From UBA6626 sp963579995 (lineage in GTDB: Bacteria; Planctomycetota; Phycisphaerae; Phycisphaerales; Phycisphaeraceae), in the NCBI GenBank assembly GCA_963579995.1, contig CAUZIY010000003.1, positions 1 to 53,217 of the forward strand: a DNA stretch of 53,217 nucleotides, given 5' to 3'. The notes beneath the pieces were generated by a model that saw only the letters and a program-made list of their open reading frames with translations, was not told the origin of the DNA and ran no database searches. Positions 8,344-17,572 of this stretch are shown in pieces. The position numbers and the translations under genes are program-made. Position 1 is the first letter of the stretch; every line of letters starts with the position of its first letter.

Positions 8344-10986
8344 ATGAAGATATTCATGGTCAAATCCAAGATCGCGGTATTCGCCATTCCCTTTTTGGTG
8401 TGTTTGCCGGCAGTTGCAGACGAATACGCCAAACAGGCTCGTCCCATCCAGTTGCGCTGCTGGGGTGTGCCAGATCCAGCGGGGACGGGAGTGGAGAGCA
8501 TTGTTCAAAACTCAGTGCTTCAGGCTTTTCACGATGCGTACCCGGACATCCAGGCTAACAGTTCAACCGGACTGCGGTTGGCTGGCAGTGAGACCATGGA
8601 TATGGTTCCACTCCTGCAGGTTGCTGGTGGAATACCCGCGGACTGCATGTACGTGAATTTTCGACAGACCGACACGTATATCCGCAAGCATAAACTGCTC
8701 TATCCGCTAGACGGATACGTTGAGGCCTTGGCGTATGCCACGCCGCAGCAGATCGCCGATGGTACATATCTTCGTGAATCGCAGAAGATTTTAATTCCCA
8801 ACGGCCATCTAAAGAGTTGTGAAGAGTACGTTTCTCATCTCAAATCGTCAGCACCGAATTGGGACCAGATCAGCCGGCGCATTCCGGAGAATATATTTCC
8901 AGTCATCTTTCGTCGCTGCCCCTACGGTACGCAATGCGAATTCCTTATGCATCGTGGTGTGGATCAGCCACAGGAGGTTCACCGGCATTTGTGGTCTTTC
9001 CCCGTGGGGCCAGTGGTCATGGGCTTAAGTTATAGGCGTGATTTGTTTGCTGAAGCGGGTCTTCCAGATCGAGTACCCCACGATTGGGAGGAGATGCTTG
9101 AGTGGGGCAAGCGCCTTACGGAACCAAGTGAACGCCGGTATGGATTAAAGGTTTACAACGCCATCACCGGGTGGCAGTACCTCATGTTTCTTTATTCCAT
9201 GGGTGGCAAGCTTGTGGAAGAAGACGCCAGTGGCGATTGGCAATGCAGTTTTGACAGTCCTGAAGCGATAGAAGCAGCTTATTTCATGGCCCGCCTGAAA
9301 TTGGAGCGGTTCAAGACGTCTAATGGGGAAACAGCTGAGGGTATCATTTATTCCGTCAGCTCCCAACTCAGCGATGTCAAGGTTGGTATGGAAAGCATGT
9401 ATTTGGACCAGCGGTTTTTTATGAGCCGGGATCCCACCCTGTACAACTTCGGCCCTGTGCCGCTTGGCCCGACGAAAAAGCGTGGCAGCGAACTAAACGC
9501 GAAGATGATGGGGATCTATGCAGGCCTTGCAGAGGACCCTACGCAGCGGGATGCAGCTTGGAAGTACCTTTATTGGTACGACGGGCCGCAAGCACGGAAG
9601 ATCCGCACGCAAGTCTATGTTGAAAATGGGTTCGGGCGATTCGTCAATCCATCGTTATTAAAAGAACATGGGTACCCCGAGCTGGTGAGACAGGTGCCGC
9701 CAGGATGGGACAAGGCCTATCAAGAGGCACGGGCCCATGGTGTGCCCGAACCCTATGGCAAAAACTGCCAACGCGTCTACGACTATCCTTCAAAGGCAAT
9801 CAGTCAGATTTGGGACGACCGTGATATTCGCGACGCGATCCATGCTGGTAATGCGCAGCAGGCCAAGAAACGCATTGCGGAGATTCTTTCGCACTGGGTG
9901 AAGGTTGGTAACAGTGACATGCTTCATCGCTTTACACCAACCGAGTTGCGATGGAGGCTGATGGCTGCCTGGGTCACGGTGAGTCTTGCGGTTATTGCGT
10001 TTTCTTTTGTCTTTTATCGTGTGTTCAAATTCTTCACCCCTGAGCAACTTGTACATAGCGGGGGGTGGCAGTTTCGCCGTTTCGCCTCGTGCTACTTCCT
10101 GTTAATTCCTGCAGTAGGCACAATCTTGCTGTGGCAGTATTACCCGCTGGCGCGCGGCACCGTGATGGCGTTTCAAGATTACAACGTACGGGGGTTCTCG
10201 AAGTGGATTGGCATGGAGAATTTTGCCTATGCGCTTTTCGATCGAAAGTTCTGGTTTTCACTTTACGTGTCATTGAAATATGCAGTGCTGTACATGTTGT
10301 TTGCATTCTTTGCGCCAATATTCCTGGCGATGCTTTTGCAAGAAGTGCCACGGGGAAAAATAATTTACAGGGTTATTTATTACTTGCCCGCAATTCTTAC
10401 CGGTGCCGTGGTTTTGTTTCTATGGAAAAGCTTTTACTCAACTACTGGGCCAGTTAATCAATTGGTCGGCTATGTTGTTGATGCGATCAATTTTATTTTC
10501 CACACGGAGATCGAATACCTTCCCATTGATTGGCTTAATTCCAAGACCTTTGCCTTGCCATTTTGTTTAATACCAACGATCTGGTCCGGCATGGGGCCAG
10601 GCTGCCTGATCTACCTTGCAGCACTCAAAACTGTTCCCGAGGAACTGTACGAGGCGGCTGATATTGATGGTGCAGGCATCTGGCACAAAGTGTTTCATAT
10701 TGCAATCCCATCGATCAAGGTGCTGGTCATGATCAACTTTATATTCGCCCTTGTGGGTGCGATTCGCGGTTCGGCCGGCTTCATGCTGGCGATGACCGGT
10801 GGCGGTCCTTATGGCCATACAGAGGTGGTGGGTCTGCAGATCTTTTATACGGCTTTTGCGAAATTAAATTTCGGCTTAGCCACTGCCCAGGCGTGGATCC
10901 TGGGGACCATTTTGATCGGTTTTACGGTGTATCAATTGAAACGTCTAAGCCAAGTGGAGTTCAGAACCGCCGAGAAGATCGGATAG
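8344..10986 (+). CDS. ABC sugar importer: solute-binding protein fused to MalF-like permease
   Basis: An 880-residue fusion. Residues 1-26 form a signal peptide or anchor. Residues about 35-525 are a family 1-type extracellular solute-binding protein, with LWSFPVGPVVMGLSYRRDLF, GLPDRVPHDWEE and FGPVPLGP as typical segments. An extra membrane helix follows (537-562). Then come about six membrane helices of a MalF/UgpA-like permease (from 581), including the EAA loop YEAADIDGAGIWHKVFHIAI (769-788) that contacts the ATPase. The extra helix brings the chain back to the cytoplasm, so the permease keeps its normal topology. Free binding proteins are the rule in this family (CUT1), so the fusion is unusual. 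It pairs with the MalG-like gene 39 bases downstream. No ATPase is adjacent. Confidence 0.9.
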   Translation: MKIFMVKSKIAVFAIPFLVCLPAVADEYAKQARPIQLRCWGVPDPAGTGVESIVQNSVLQAFHDAYPDIQANSSTGLRLAGSETMDMVPLLQVAGGIPADCMYVNFRQTDTYIRKHKLLYPLDGYVEALAYATPQQIADGTYLRESQKILIPNGHLKSCEEYVSHLKSSAPNWDQISRRIPENIFPVIFRRCPYGTQCEFLMHRGVDQPQEVHRHLWSFPVGPVVMGLSYRRDLFAEAGLPDRVPHDWEEMLEWGKRLTEPSERRYGLKVYNAITGWQYLMFLYSMGGKLVEEDASGDWQCSFDSPEAIEAAYFMARLKLERFKTSNGETAEGIIYSVSSQLSDVKVGMESMYLDQRFFMSRDPTLYNFGPVPLGPTKKRGSELNAKMMGIYAGLAEDPTQRDAAWKYLYWYDGPQARKIRTQVYVENGFGRFVNPSLLKEHGYPELVRQVPPGWDKAYQEARAHGVPEPYGKNCQRVYDYPSKAISQIWDDRDIRDAIHAGNAQQAKKRIAEILSHWVKVGNSDMLHRFTPTELRWRLMAAWVTVSLAVIAFSFVFYRVFKFFTPEQLVHSGGWQFRRFASCYFLLIPAVGTILLWQYYPLARGTVMAFQDYNVRGFSKWIGMENFAYALFDRKFWFSLYVSLKYAVLYMLFAFFAPIFLAMLLQEVPRGKIIYRVIYYLPAILTGAVVLFLWKSFYSTTGPVNQLVGYVVDAINFIFHTEIEYLPIDWLNSKTFALPFCLIPTIWSGMGPGCLIYLAALKTVPEELYEAADIDGAGIWHKVFHIAIPSIKVLVMINFIFALVGAIRGSAGFMLAMTGGGPYGHTEVVGLQIFYTAFAKLNFGLATAQAWILGTILIGFTVYQLKRLSQVEFRTAEKIG

Positions 10987-11025
10987 AAGACAGAAATTGC
11001 TGCTTGTAGGTATACGAGTTTAACC

Positions 11026-13062
11026 ATGCCCATCATCAGTCAGATCGGAAGACGCTCGTGGAAAGTCCGTGCGGTGTACGCGGCGATATTCACTGCGCTG
11101 ACGGTTGGCGGTCTGACCATGATCTATCCATTTGCCATGATGATTGCAGGGTCATTTAAGAGCGAAACGGACAGGGAAGGCCTTTCGGTTTATCCCGCAT
11201 ATTGGTCGGATGATGGCGTACTTTATCAGAAATATCTTGAGGCCCGATATCAAGCAATAGATGTTTTGGAGCCAGCGCATCAACACACCTACGGTGGGTG
11301 GCGGATGATCAAGCCAATCCACAGCCTCGACCCCCAATGGGTTGAGACCTACCGAAAATACCGTGACATAGCACAATGGCCAATAGCGTGGTTCCTCATC
11401 GGCCAAAGTGAAGGCCAGCGGTATTACCGGCTGCATGCCCGCCTGTATCGCAAGATGCTGTGGGACCAATTCGACGGCAGCTTGGAAGCACTCAACGATT
11501 ATTACGGTACGGGCTTTGTTACCTGGGAGAGGCTGACGCTCCCTCTCGAGCAACTGCACAGCCGCCGCTATCGTTCGGGTATCAAGCGTCAGGAAAATGA
11601 ATTTCGAAATTCGTCTGAAACCTACAAGGAAAATATAACGAAGTGGGATCGGGCGCCGGTCAATTTAGATGGATATTACTGGCATACGTTTCTTCGCCCC
11701 AAGTATCCGACGATCGACAGGTACAACAGTGCATGCGGTACGGACTACGATTCCTACCGTCATGTCCTGTTATCACGGAAACCTCCGGTCGCTGGCCCGC
11801 AGCGTGAGGATTGGGAGGCATATGTTCGTAATGAACTGAATCTTTCGTTCATACGCCTTGATGAGAAGGCGGCGCCGATGTTCCACCGCTTTTTGAATCA
11901 GGTTGATATGTACGGCGATATAGACACCTATAACAATATACATCGCACAGAACATTCGGCATTTGGTCAGATTCCATTTCCCCTAACAGTACCCGATTAC
12001 GAACGTGCCCAGGAAGATTGGTCCAAGTTTATCGAGAGTCGCGAGTTCTGTGTGCTTGAAATGGTTGAAGTGTACGGTCCACGCCAGCATTTCCTTGACT
12101 ATCTCCAGGCCCATGGCAGGTACGATCTGGCCAAGGCCAGGGATTTGCCACTGCCACTCATAGAAGCGGATCATCTTGATCTGCTTGACATCAAGTCGTC
12201 CTTTCGATGGGAGGAGACCAGGCGAAATTATATCCATGTCGTCGAATATGTGTTTCTCCGCGGCAAGGCAGTTCGCAACACCGTTATTTATTGCGGCCTC
12301 TTGATTCTGGCGACGTTACTGGTTAACCCGCTTGCCGCCTATGCCTTGTCCCGCTATAAACCACCCAGCCAGTACAAGGTGCTTTTGATCTGCATGGCAA
12401 CCATGGCATTCCCCGGTGAAGTGACCATGATTCCTGCCTTTCTGCTTCTCAAGAAGTTCCCCGTATGGAATCTGCTGACGGGGACTTGCATCTGTGCCGC
12501 CGTGCTCTATATCGGAATTAAGAAATTCCCCAAGATTTCAGATACTACCCTGGGACTCATAGCCATTGCTTTTGGGGTTGCATCCGGCTGGTGGATTGCT
12601 CCTGGTGTTGCATCAATGTTTGGATACGATGCCACACACACCAGCTTGTTGAATACGTTCTGGGCCCTGATTCTTCCCAGCATGGCGAACGGTTATGGAT
12701 TGTTCTTACTTAAAGGATTTTTTGATTCGCTACCGCGAGAAATCTACGAATCGGCGGATATTGATGGCGCCAGTGAATGGACCAAATTTTGGTCATTGAC
12801 CATGGCTTTGAGTAAGCCAATCCTGGCGGTGTTGGCGCTGGGCGCTTTTACATCTGCTTACAGCGAGTTCATGATGGCACTGATTATCATTCCTGACCGA
12901 TCGATGTGGACGTTGATGGTGTGGATATTTCAGTTGCAGATGGGCGCTCCACAGCCGGTGGTGCTCACCAGTGTGCTGATTACCGCAATCCCCACTTTCA
13001 TTGTATTTATATTCTGTCAAAATATCATTATCCGTGGTATTGTTGTGCCAGTGGAGAAATGA
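11026..13062 (+). CDS. MalG-like ABC permease with giant extracytoplasmic insert
   Basis: A 678-residue protein; ordinary MalG-like permeases are about 280. TM1 is at 16-41, and the next helix starts only near 415. The intervening insert of about 360 residues carries three repeats centred on LNDYYGTGF (156-164), YNSACGTDY (233-241) and YNNIHRTEH (302-310). Each is followed by a short strand ending in P, and usually by a W-x2-F/Y helix. The permease core follows, with the EAA loop YESADIDGASEWTKF (574-588). A further insertion of about 58 residues with two extra hydrophobic segments (483-540) splits the loop that ends in LLNTFWALILP; its paralog at 35288 lacks it. By topology the large insert faces the same side as the fused binding protein. 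Confidence 0.88.
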   Translation: MPIISQIGRRSWKVRAVYAAIFTALTVGGLTMIYPFAMMIAGSFKSETDREGLSVYPAYWSDDGVLYQKYLEARYQAIDVLEPAHQHTYGGWRMIKPIHSLDPQWVETYRKYRDIAQWPIAWFLIGQSEGQRYYRLHARLYRKMLWDQFDGSLEALNDYYGTGFVTWERLTLPLEQLHSRRYRSGIKRQENEFRNSSETYKENITKWDRAPVNLDGYYWHTFLRPKYPTIDRYNSACGTDYDSYRHVLLSRKPPVAGPQREDWEAYVRNELNLSFIRLDEKAAPMFHRFLNQVDMYGDIDTYNNIHRTEHSAFGQIPFPLTVPDYERAQEDWSKFIESREFCVLEMVEVYGPRQHFLDYLQAHGRYDLAKARDLPLPLIEADHLDLLDIKSSFRWEETRRNYIHVVEYVFLRGKAVRNTVIYCGLLILATLLVNPLAAYALSRYKPPSQYKVLLICMATMAFPGEVTMIPAFLLLKKFPVWNLLTGTCICAAVLYIGIKKFPKISDTTLGLIAIAFGVASGWWIAPGVASMFGYDATHTSLLNTFWALILPSMANGYGLFLLKGFFDSLPREIYESADIDGASEWTKFWSLTMALSKPILAVLALGAFTSAYSEFMMALIIIPDRSMWTLMVWIFQLQMGAPQPVVLTSVLITAIPTFIVFIFCQNIIIRGIVVPVEK

Positions 13063-13069
13063 TCCAGAT

Positions 13070-13090
13070 CTCAAGCGGTTAACGCTTGAG
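13070..13090 (+). terminator. Perfect hairpin after ABC importer 1
   Basis: CTCAAGCG pairs perfectly with CGCTTGAG around a 5-base loop, starting 8 bases after the permease stop codon. There is no T-run, so it may be a Rho-dependent end, an mRNA-stabilising hairpin or an operator for the ZIP gene. Confidence 0.5.
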
Positions 13091-13177
13091 GAGTATCCGG
13101 CAGCATATCGGTATGGACTGGCATAAAATTGCCATCACGACATTAAAGTGCATCGTTGTGTTATTGATAGGGAATGC

Positions 13178-14047
13178 ATGTCCACCCAGGTTCACTTGAT
13201 AATCTATTGCGCATTCATACTTCTCGCTTCGCTCATCGGTGGATGGATTCCATTGTGGATTCGTCTTACCCACCGTCGCATGCAATTGTCTCTAAGTTTT
13301 GTTGCGGGTTTTATGCTGGGTGTTGGGCTGTTGCATTTGCCGCCCCATGCATTGGGGTTTGTTGATAGTGCACCACGAGTTTTCGGATGGATGGTGGCCG
13401 GTATCCTGGCGATGTTCTTTCTGGAGAGGTTCTTTTGCTTCCACCATCACGATACACCCGAGACTCATTGCCAAAACACGACTGATGGGAATCACCATGA
13501 TCATCGAGATCCGGTGCATGACCACGCATTAACGTGGAGTGGTGCTGCGGTGGGCCTGACCCTGCACAGCATCCTGGCTGGGGTGGCCCTTGCTGCATCA
13601 GTGACTTCAGAAGATGGGTCAGTTTGGCCGGGACTGGCTGTGTTTTTAGTTATATTTTTTCACAAACCGTTTGATTCGATGTCACTGCTGGCTTTGATGT
13701 CAGTCGGCGGCAGGACAAAGATTGCGCGGCATTTGGTCAATGCGTTGTTCGCCCTAGCAATTCCTGTCGGCGTGATTTTGTTTCACCTTGGCGTTCCATG
13801 GGCGACAGGCAGTGCATGGGGAGTTGGAGAAGCCCTTGCATTTTCCGCGGGGTTGTTTGTGTTTATTTCCCTAAGCGACCTGCTCCCGGAACTACATTTT
13901 CATAAGCATGACCGCATTAAATTGTCGCTTTCATTGCTTATTGGCTTGGCATTGGCTTTTGCGGTTAGTCAATTCGATGTCCACAATCATGGCCATGAAA
14001 TCAAGCCCGCCGGACTGGCGGTCGAACCTCATGATCATGATCACTAA
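13178..14047 (+). CDS. ZIP family divalent metal transporter
   Basis: A 289-residue, eight-helix protein with the ZIP pattern. TM4 has HSILAGVALAAS (metal-binding histidine). TM5 has FFHKPFDSM in place of the usual HExPE, and TM8 precedes a histidine-rich tail. The loop between TM3 and TM4 is strongly histidine-rich (HHHD, NHHDHRD, HDH), as expected for zinc or other divalent ions. The start at 13178 is chosen because AGGGA lies just upstream; an earlier Met at 13148 would add ten poorly conserved residues. It is convergent with the PhoX-like gene. Zinc import is the most likely role, but iron or manganese cannot be excluded. Confidence 0.87.
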   Translation: MSTQVHLIIYCAFILLASLIGGWIPLWIRLTHRRMQLSLSFVAGFMLGVGLLHLPPHALGFVDSAPRVFGWMVAGILAMFFLERFFCFHHHDTPETHCQNTTDGNHHDHRDPVHDHALTWSGAAVGLTLHSILAGVALAASVTSEDGSVWPGLAVFLVIFFHKPFDSMSLLALMSVGGRTKIARHLVNALFALAIPVGVILFHLGVPWATGSAWGVGEALAFSAGLFVFISLSDLLPELHFHKHDRIKLSLSLLIGLALAFAVSQFDVHNHGHEIKPAGLAVEPHDHDH

Positions 14048-14067
14048 GTTGGCTTCCGGGTCTGTTT

Positions 14068-15453
14068 TCAACTGGCAAGGCGATGGGGCCACCAAGGCCC
14101 CGTGATCGCGAATGTGATACCGGGGTCTTGAATATTTACGAATAAGGTGCTGCCGTCAGGTGAAAAGCAGCAACCCGCCAGTTCGGATTTGTTGTGTGCG
14201 TTGCGGGCTAGAAGATAGGTTTCGCCATGTGGCGTGATACCAAGCAGTCTGTCTACACCACTGCAATCCTCACAGATGAGCAGGTCACCCCAAGGTGCCA
14301 CGGTGAGATTGTCGGCATTCTTGAAAATTGCATCATCATTTGATTCAAGGAACAATTCCAGCGTCCCCGGTTCTGTAGCTTCGGTTGCGCTTGCTTCGTA
14401 TGGGCTTGGCGTATACCGAAATATTTGTCCAAGTTGCGCTGGTCCCCCGTTGGTGCAAGCAAAGAAAACGGATTGTCTTCCAAACCACATGCCCTCGCCG
14501 CGTGAAAACTGCGCGGCGCCTGCCGTAAATGCGCGGTTTCGCAAGTCATTTGCCGGTGACTGGATGTCATCTAGATCAATCCAGTCGATGGCTGCAGGGA
14601 AGCCCACGGGGAATGGTGTCGCAGCAATATCAGGCCAGTTCCTAAGGTCAGCAGATCTCTGTTCACGAATGGCCAGAGCTTGTAATCTGCCCCCGTTGGC
14701 TAAACGGCCGTACTCGTTCGGCACGTAACGATAAATGCATCCATCATTGCGGTCTTCGGTTTGATAGACAATGCCGGTTTCCGGATCAACCGCCACTGCT
14801 TCGTGGACGAATCGCCCCATCGACTTGAGTGGTACTGGCTCAGTCAGCCGGGCGGTACTTGATGCAGGCACCTCAAAGACATAGCCGTGGTTCTGCTGCC
14901 AATCACCATCAATTACCGCAACGTCTTCTTCGCAGGACAACCAGCTGTTCCACGGCGTGGGGCCACCAGCGCAGTTGCGCCGCGTACCGGCTAGGCTCAA
15001 GTATTGGCTCTCAACACGTTTTGTTTTCGTGTCGTAAACCAGGGTTGTTGTGCCACCCATTGCAGGTTTATTGTGTCCCAGATCGTAAATCAGATGGGGT
15101 GGAATCTGGCTTAGGCGTTCTAGATTTGGGCCAAAAGGGCCGTGCGCCGATTCCAACTCGTGGTTGCAAATTAATATTGTTTTATCGTCCTTGTCCGTGA
15201 AAGCAGCCATCCCGTCCGGCTGGCCGGGCCGCAACAGGAAGTCGGCCATTGTTTGGCCTGTTCGCGCAATGAATTGAGCGTTAAAGCCAGGTGGCAGGTC
15301 AAGCCACCCATTACTTGCGGGTTGTAGCGGTCCGTATCCTAGTTGCTGTGTTTGAATATTCTCGGTGCATCTGGTGAAGCGGTGCAGTCCAGCGAATCCT
15401 GCCGATACAGCTGCTGCGTTTCGTAGAAATGTACGACGTGATATACGTGACAT
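14068..15453 (-). CDS. PhoX-like (DUF839) phosphatase, Tat-exported
   Basis: The 461-residue product starts with a twin-arginine signal (SRRTFLRN) and a hydrophobic stretch, so folded export with bound metals is predicted. The mature part follows the DUF839/PhoX beta-propeller pattern: CNHELES, MGGTTTLVYD, NCAGGPTPWNSWLSCEE, GRFVHEAVAVDP, YQTEDRNDGCIYRYVP and NADNLTVAPWGDLLICED. PhoX enzymes are calcium/iron-dependent alkaline phosphatases that release phosphate from esters outside the cytoplasm. The ATG at 15453 is preferred over 15459 because of its spacing from AAAGG. It is a single-gene unit between a convergent ZIP gene and the broken glycosidase-like gene. Metal ligands were not checked one by one. 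Confidence 0.85.
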   Translation of the reverse strand: MSRISRRTFLRNAAAVSAGFAGLHRFTRCTENIQTQQLGYGPLQPASNGWLDLPPGFNAQFIARTGQTMADFLLRPGQPDGMAAFTDKDDKTILICNHELESAHGPFGPNLERLSQIPPHLIYDLGHNKPAMGGTTTLVYDTKTKRVESQYLSLAGTRRNCAGGPTPWNSWLSCEEDVAVIDGDWQQNHGYVFEVPASSTARLTEPVPLKSMGRFVHEAVAVDPETGIVYQTEDRNDGCIYRYVPNEYGRLANGGRLQALAIREQRSADLRNWPDIAATPFPVGFPAAIDWIDLDDIQSPANDLRNRAFTAGAAQFSRGEGMWFGRQSVFFACTNGGPAQLGQIFRYTPSPYEASATEATEPGTLELFLESNDDAIFKNADNLTVAPWGDLLICEDCSGVDRLLGITPHGETYLLARNAHNKSELAGCCFSPDGSTLFVNIQDPGITFAITGPWWPHRLAS

Positions 15454-15533
15454 GACCATACACCTTTGCTGGCAACGCCCTTTTGGTCAAGTCAGGATAG
15501 CATGCATCTGTGAAAATTATCAGGGTATGTTCT

Positions 15534-17547
15534 TTAGAATTCAATTAAAATGGCTAACAACTCGCAGTTTGCTGGAACCCGAAGGGGAATCCGAACCTGT
15601 TTCAATGGATTGTGAAGGTATTGTGGGTCAAGGTCTTCGCCCTTCCATATTTCTTTGATATGCTTGACGTATGTACCTTTTCTGGGCGTTATCAAAAGCG
15701 AGGCATTAAATCCAACGGGTGCATACGGAAAGATAATCGCAAGCACGCTGTTATCAGAGTGAAGCGGAAGTAGTTCCATGGTAGGCACATCTCGTGCATC
15801 CCAGGGTCTGGTGCGGCCGTAGTCATTGGGTGGCGGATAGGGGTCAAGTTGAACCAATGGTTGGCGTTGTGCCAACCAGATGAGTAGTCGTTGCCACAGT
15901 TCGACTCCACCGGTTGGGATCCGGCGTTGACTGTGGTCCGCTGGTCGTACATAGGTATGCATAGGCAACCCACTCAGCCACGCTTCACGTTGATTGTTTT
16001 GGTCATTCAGCACCAATCCGGGCTGTCCGTCCACCCTGCCCACCGTTTTGCCCTCAAATTCTGACCAGTCAACTCGTGTTTCAAGCATTACGGGGCGGGT
16101 AATGTTTTTAACAAGTGGGTGGTTGTCATCCAGATTAAGTTCAAATGTGGCAGCCTGAAACCGCGATGGAATTGGAGCCGGTCCGGATCCGGGCCAGGGT
16201 TCTGTCGCCACGCCGCCGATCCAGAGCACGCCTTCACCGCGGGCAACCACTTGGTGGATGGCATCGATTTGGTCTTGCGTTAAACAGTGGGCATCAGGGA
16301 CGATCAAGGGGCCCGCTAGGCGGTCGGGTAGTGTTTCAAGATGTCGATCGTGGAACCACCGCCAACTCAAGCCGCTGCGATACATCATTTCTGCCACGTG
16401 AGCCAAGTAGGACCGTCCCCAGTTTTCGTTGCCATGGCCCCGGATTTCTGACTGCATTGGATTTAGTACGGTAGCGAAGGCATAGGGTGTTCTTTTTTCC
16501 AGGTGATCATGCAGTCGGCGAGTCTCTGCGAATGCTTCAAAGTACCCCGGTATGGTTTTCATGGAGACATAGTCAAAAGGCATGGTGGTGTCAGCACCAA
16601 GTGCAAAGGGGACGATTCCTGCCAACAGACCATCCTGTCTGGTTTAAAGGTGTGCTAACACCAGGAGGCATGAATCCCTGGGGGTAAACGTTCGAGTCGC
16701 AGTCAAGGCAGGCACCGACGAGCGTGCGTGTTACTTCTGAAACAATACGACGGTGTGGTCTAAAATCAGCAATATGAATATGCGTGAAGTGGTAGGGGTT
16801 AAGTGCCAGTACGTCAAAGCATTCGGCTTCGTGGGCCAGGCTGATTGCTTCCTTCCAGGGGTTGAAGGACATGGCAGCCGGCCTGGGGCCGTGTTTGATG
16901 CCGACTGCAATGGACGGAAGGGTGTTTTTTATATGGTCACGGAACTCCGCGTGTACATCAATCCAAGACTGCATTCTGTTTTCCAGCCATGTTATCCACA
17001 GCGAATCACTCCAGTTGCACGTACGTGGTGGAGGTGATCCAGTGAGCTTCTCGAACTGGTTGGCGCAGTGGGGGCAGTAACATCCAATGCAATTACGAAT
17101 GGATAACGATGCCTCGTCATTGAGATGAACTTCTCGTAGTGCAGGCAGTTTGGTAATTTTTCCAAGTAGATCCAGATAGCGTTGTTTGTTGTCAGGTTGA
17201 AAGGGGCAGAGCATGTCAGAGGTCTTTAGGCTGCGGTTGTTAATATCCAATGGATCACAGACCAACATGGCTCGTTGTGGTTCTCTTGCCAATAGCGGGT
17301 GCTGGTATTTCATATAGGACACAAAGGCAGTCAGGGTTAGACCCCGCTCCTGGGCCATTTGTGCCAGCTGCTCCGCCTGCTCCAAATTGAATCCCTGGTC
17401 CGTGAACATCTGTTCCATTTCAACGAATGTCACACAAACATCACAGAAACCCTCTTCGACGATTTGGTCAATAACAGATGGATCTAGAGTTGTTTTGGGA
17501 AATAGAAGTCGGGCACTACGCCGTAATTTCCGCGTGTTATTGTGCAC
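15534..17547 (-). pseudogene. Glycosidase-like (GH42-type) protein, frameshifted
   Basis: Two overlapping frames make one gene of about 669 residues. The N-terminal frame (16591-17547, GTG start) encodes a TIM barrel-like part with LREVHLNDEAS and a CxxCxxC-like segment (CIGCYCPHC). The C-terminal frame (15534-16625) encodes a segment like the beta-galactosidase trimerisation domain (GPLIVPDAHCLTQDQIDAI, GEGVLWIGGVA) and a beta-rich tail. Coding sense passes from STPLNQ to DGLLAGIVPFALGAD near 16632. Four extra bases (ACAG) there shift the frame. The upstream PHP gene is 26 bases away, so the two were probably one transcript. A role on plant- or algal-type glycans is only inferred. Confidence 0.75.
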
Positions 17548-17572
17548 GGAAATATCTCATTTGATCTTTGCT

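Noticed and set aside
14085..14101. GGGGCC/GGCCCC hairpin as a terminator between convergent genes
   Set aside because: It lies within the coding end of the PhoX-like gene, with no T-run. It may be incidental.
16623..16640. Programmed ribosomal frameshift in the glycosidase-like gene
   Set aside because: No slippery heptamer or downstream structure stands out, and the four-base insertion explains the break better.
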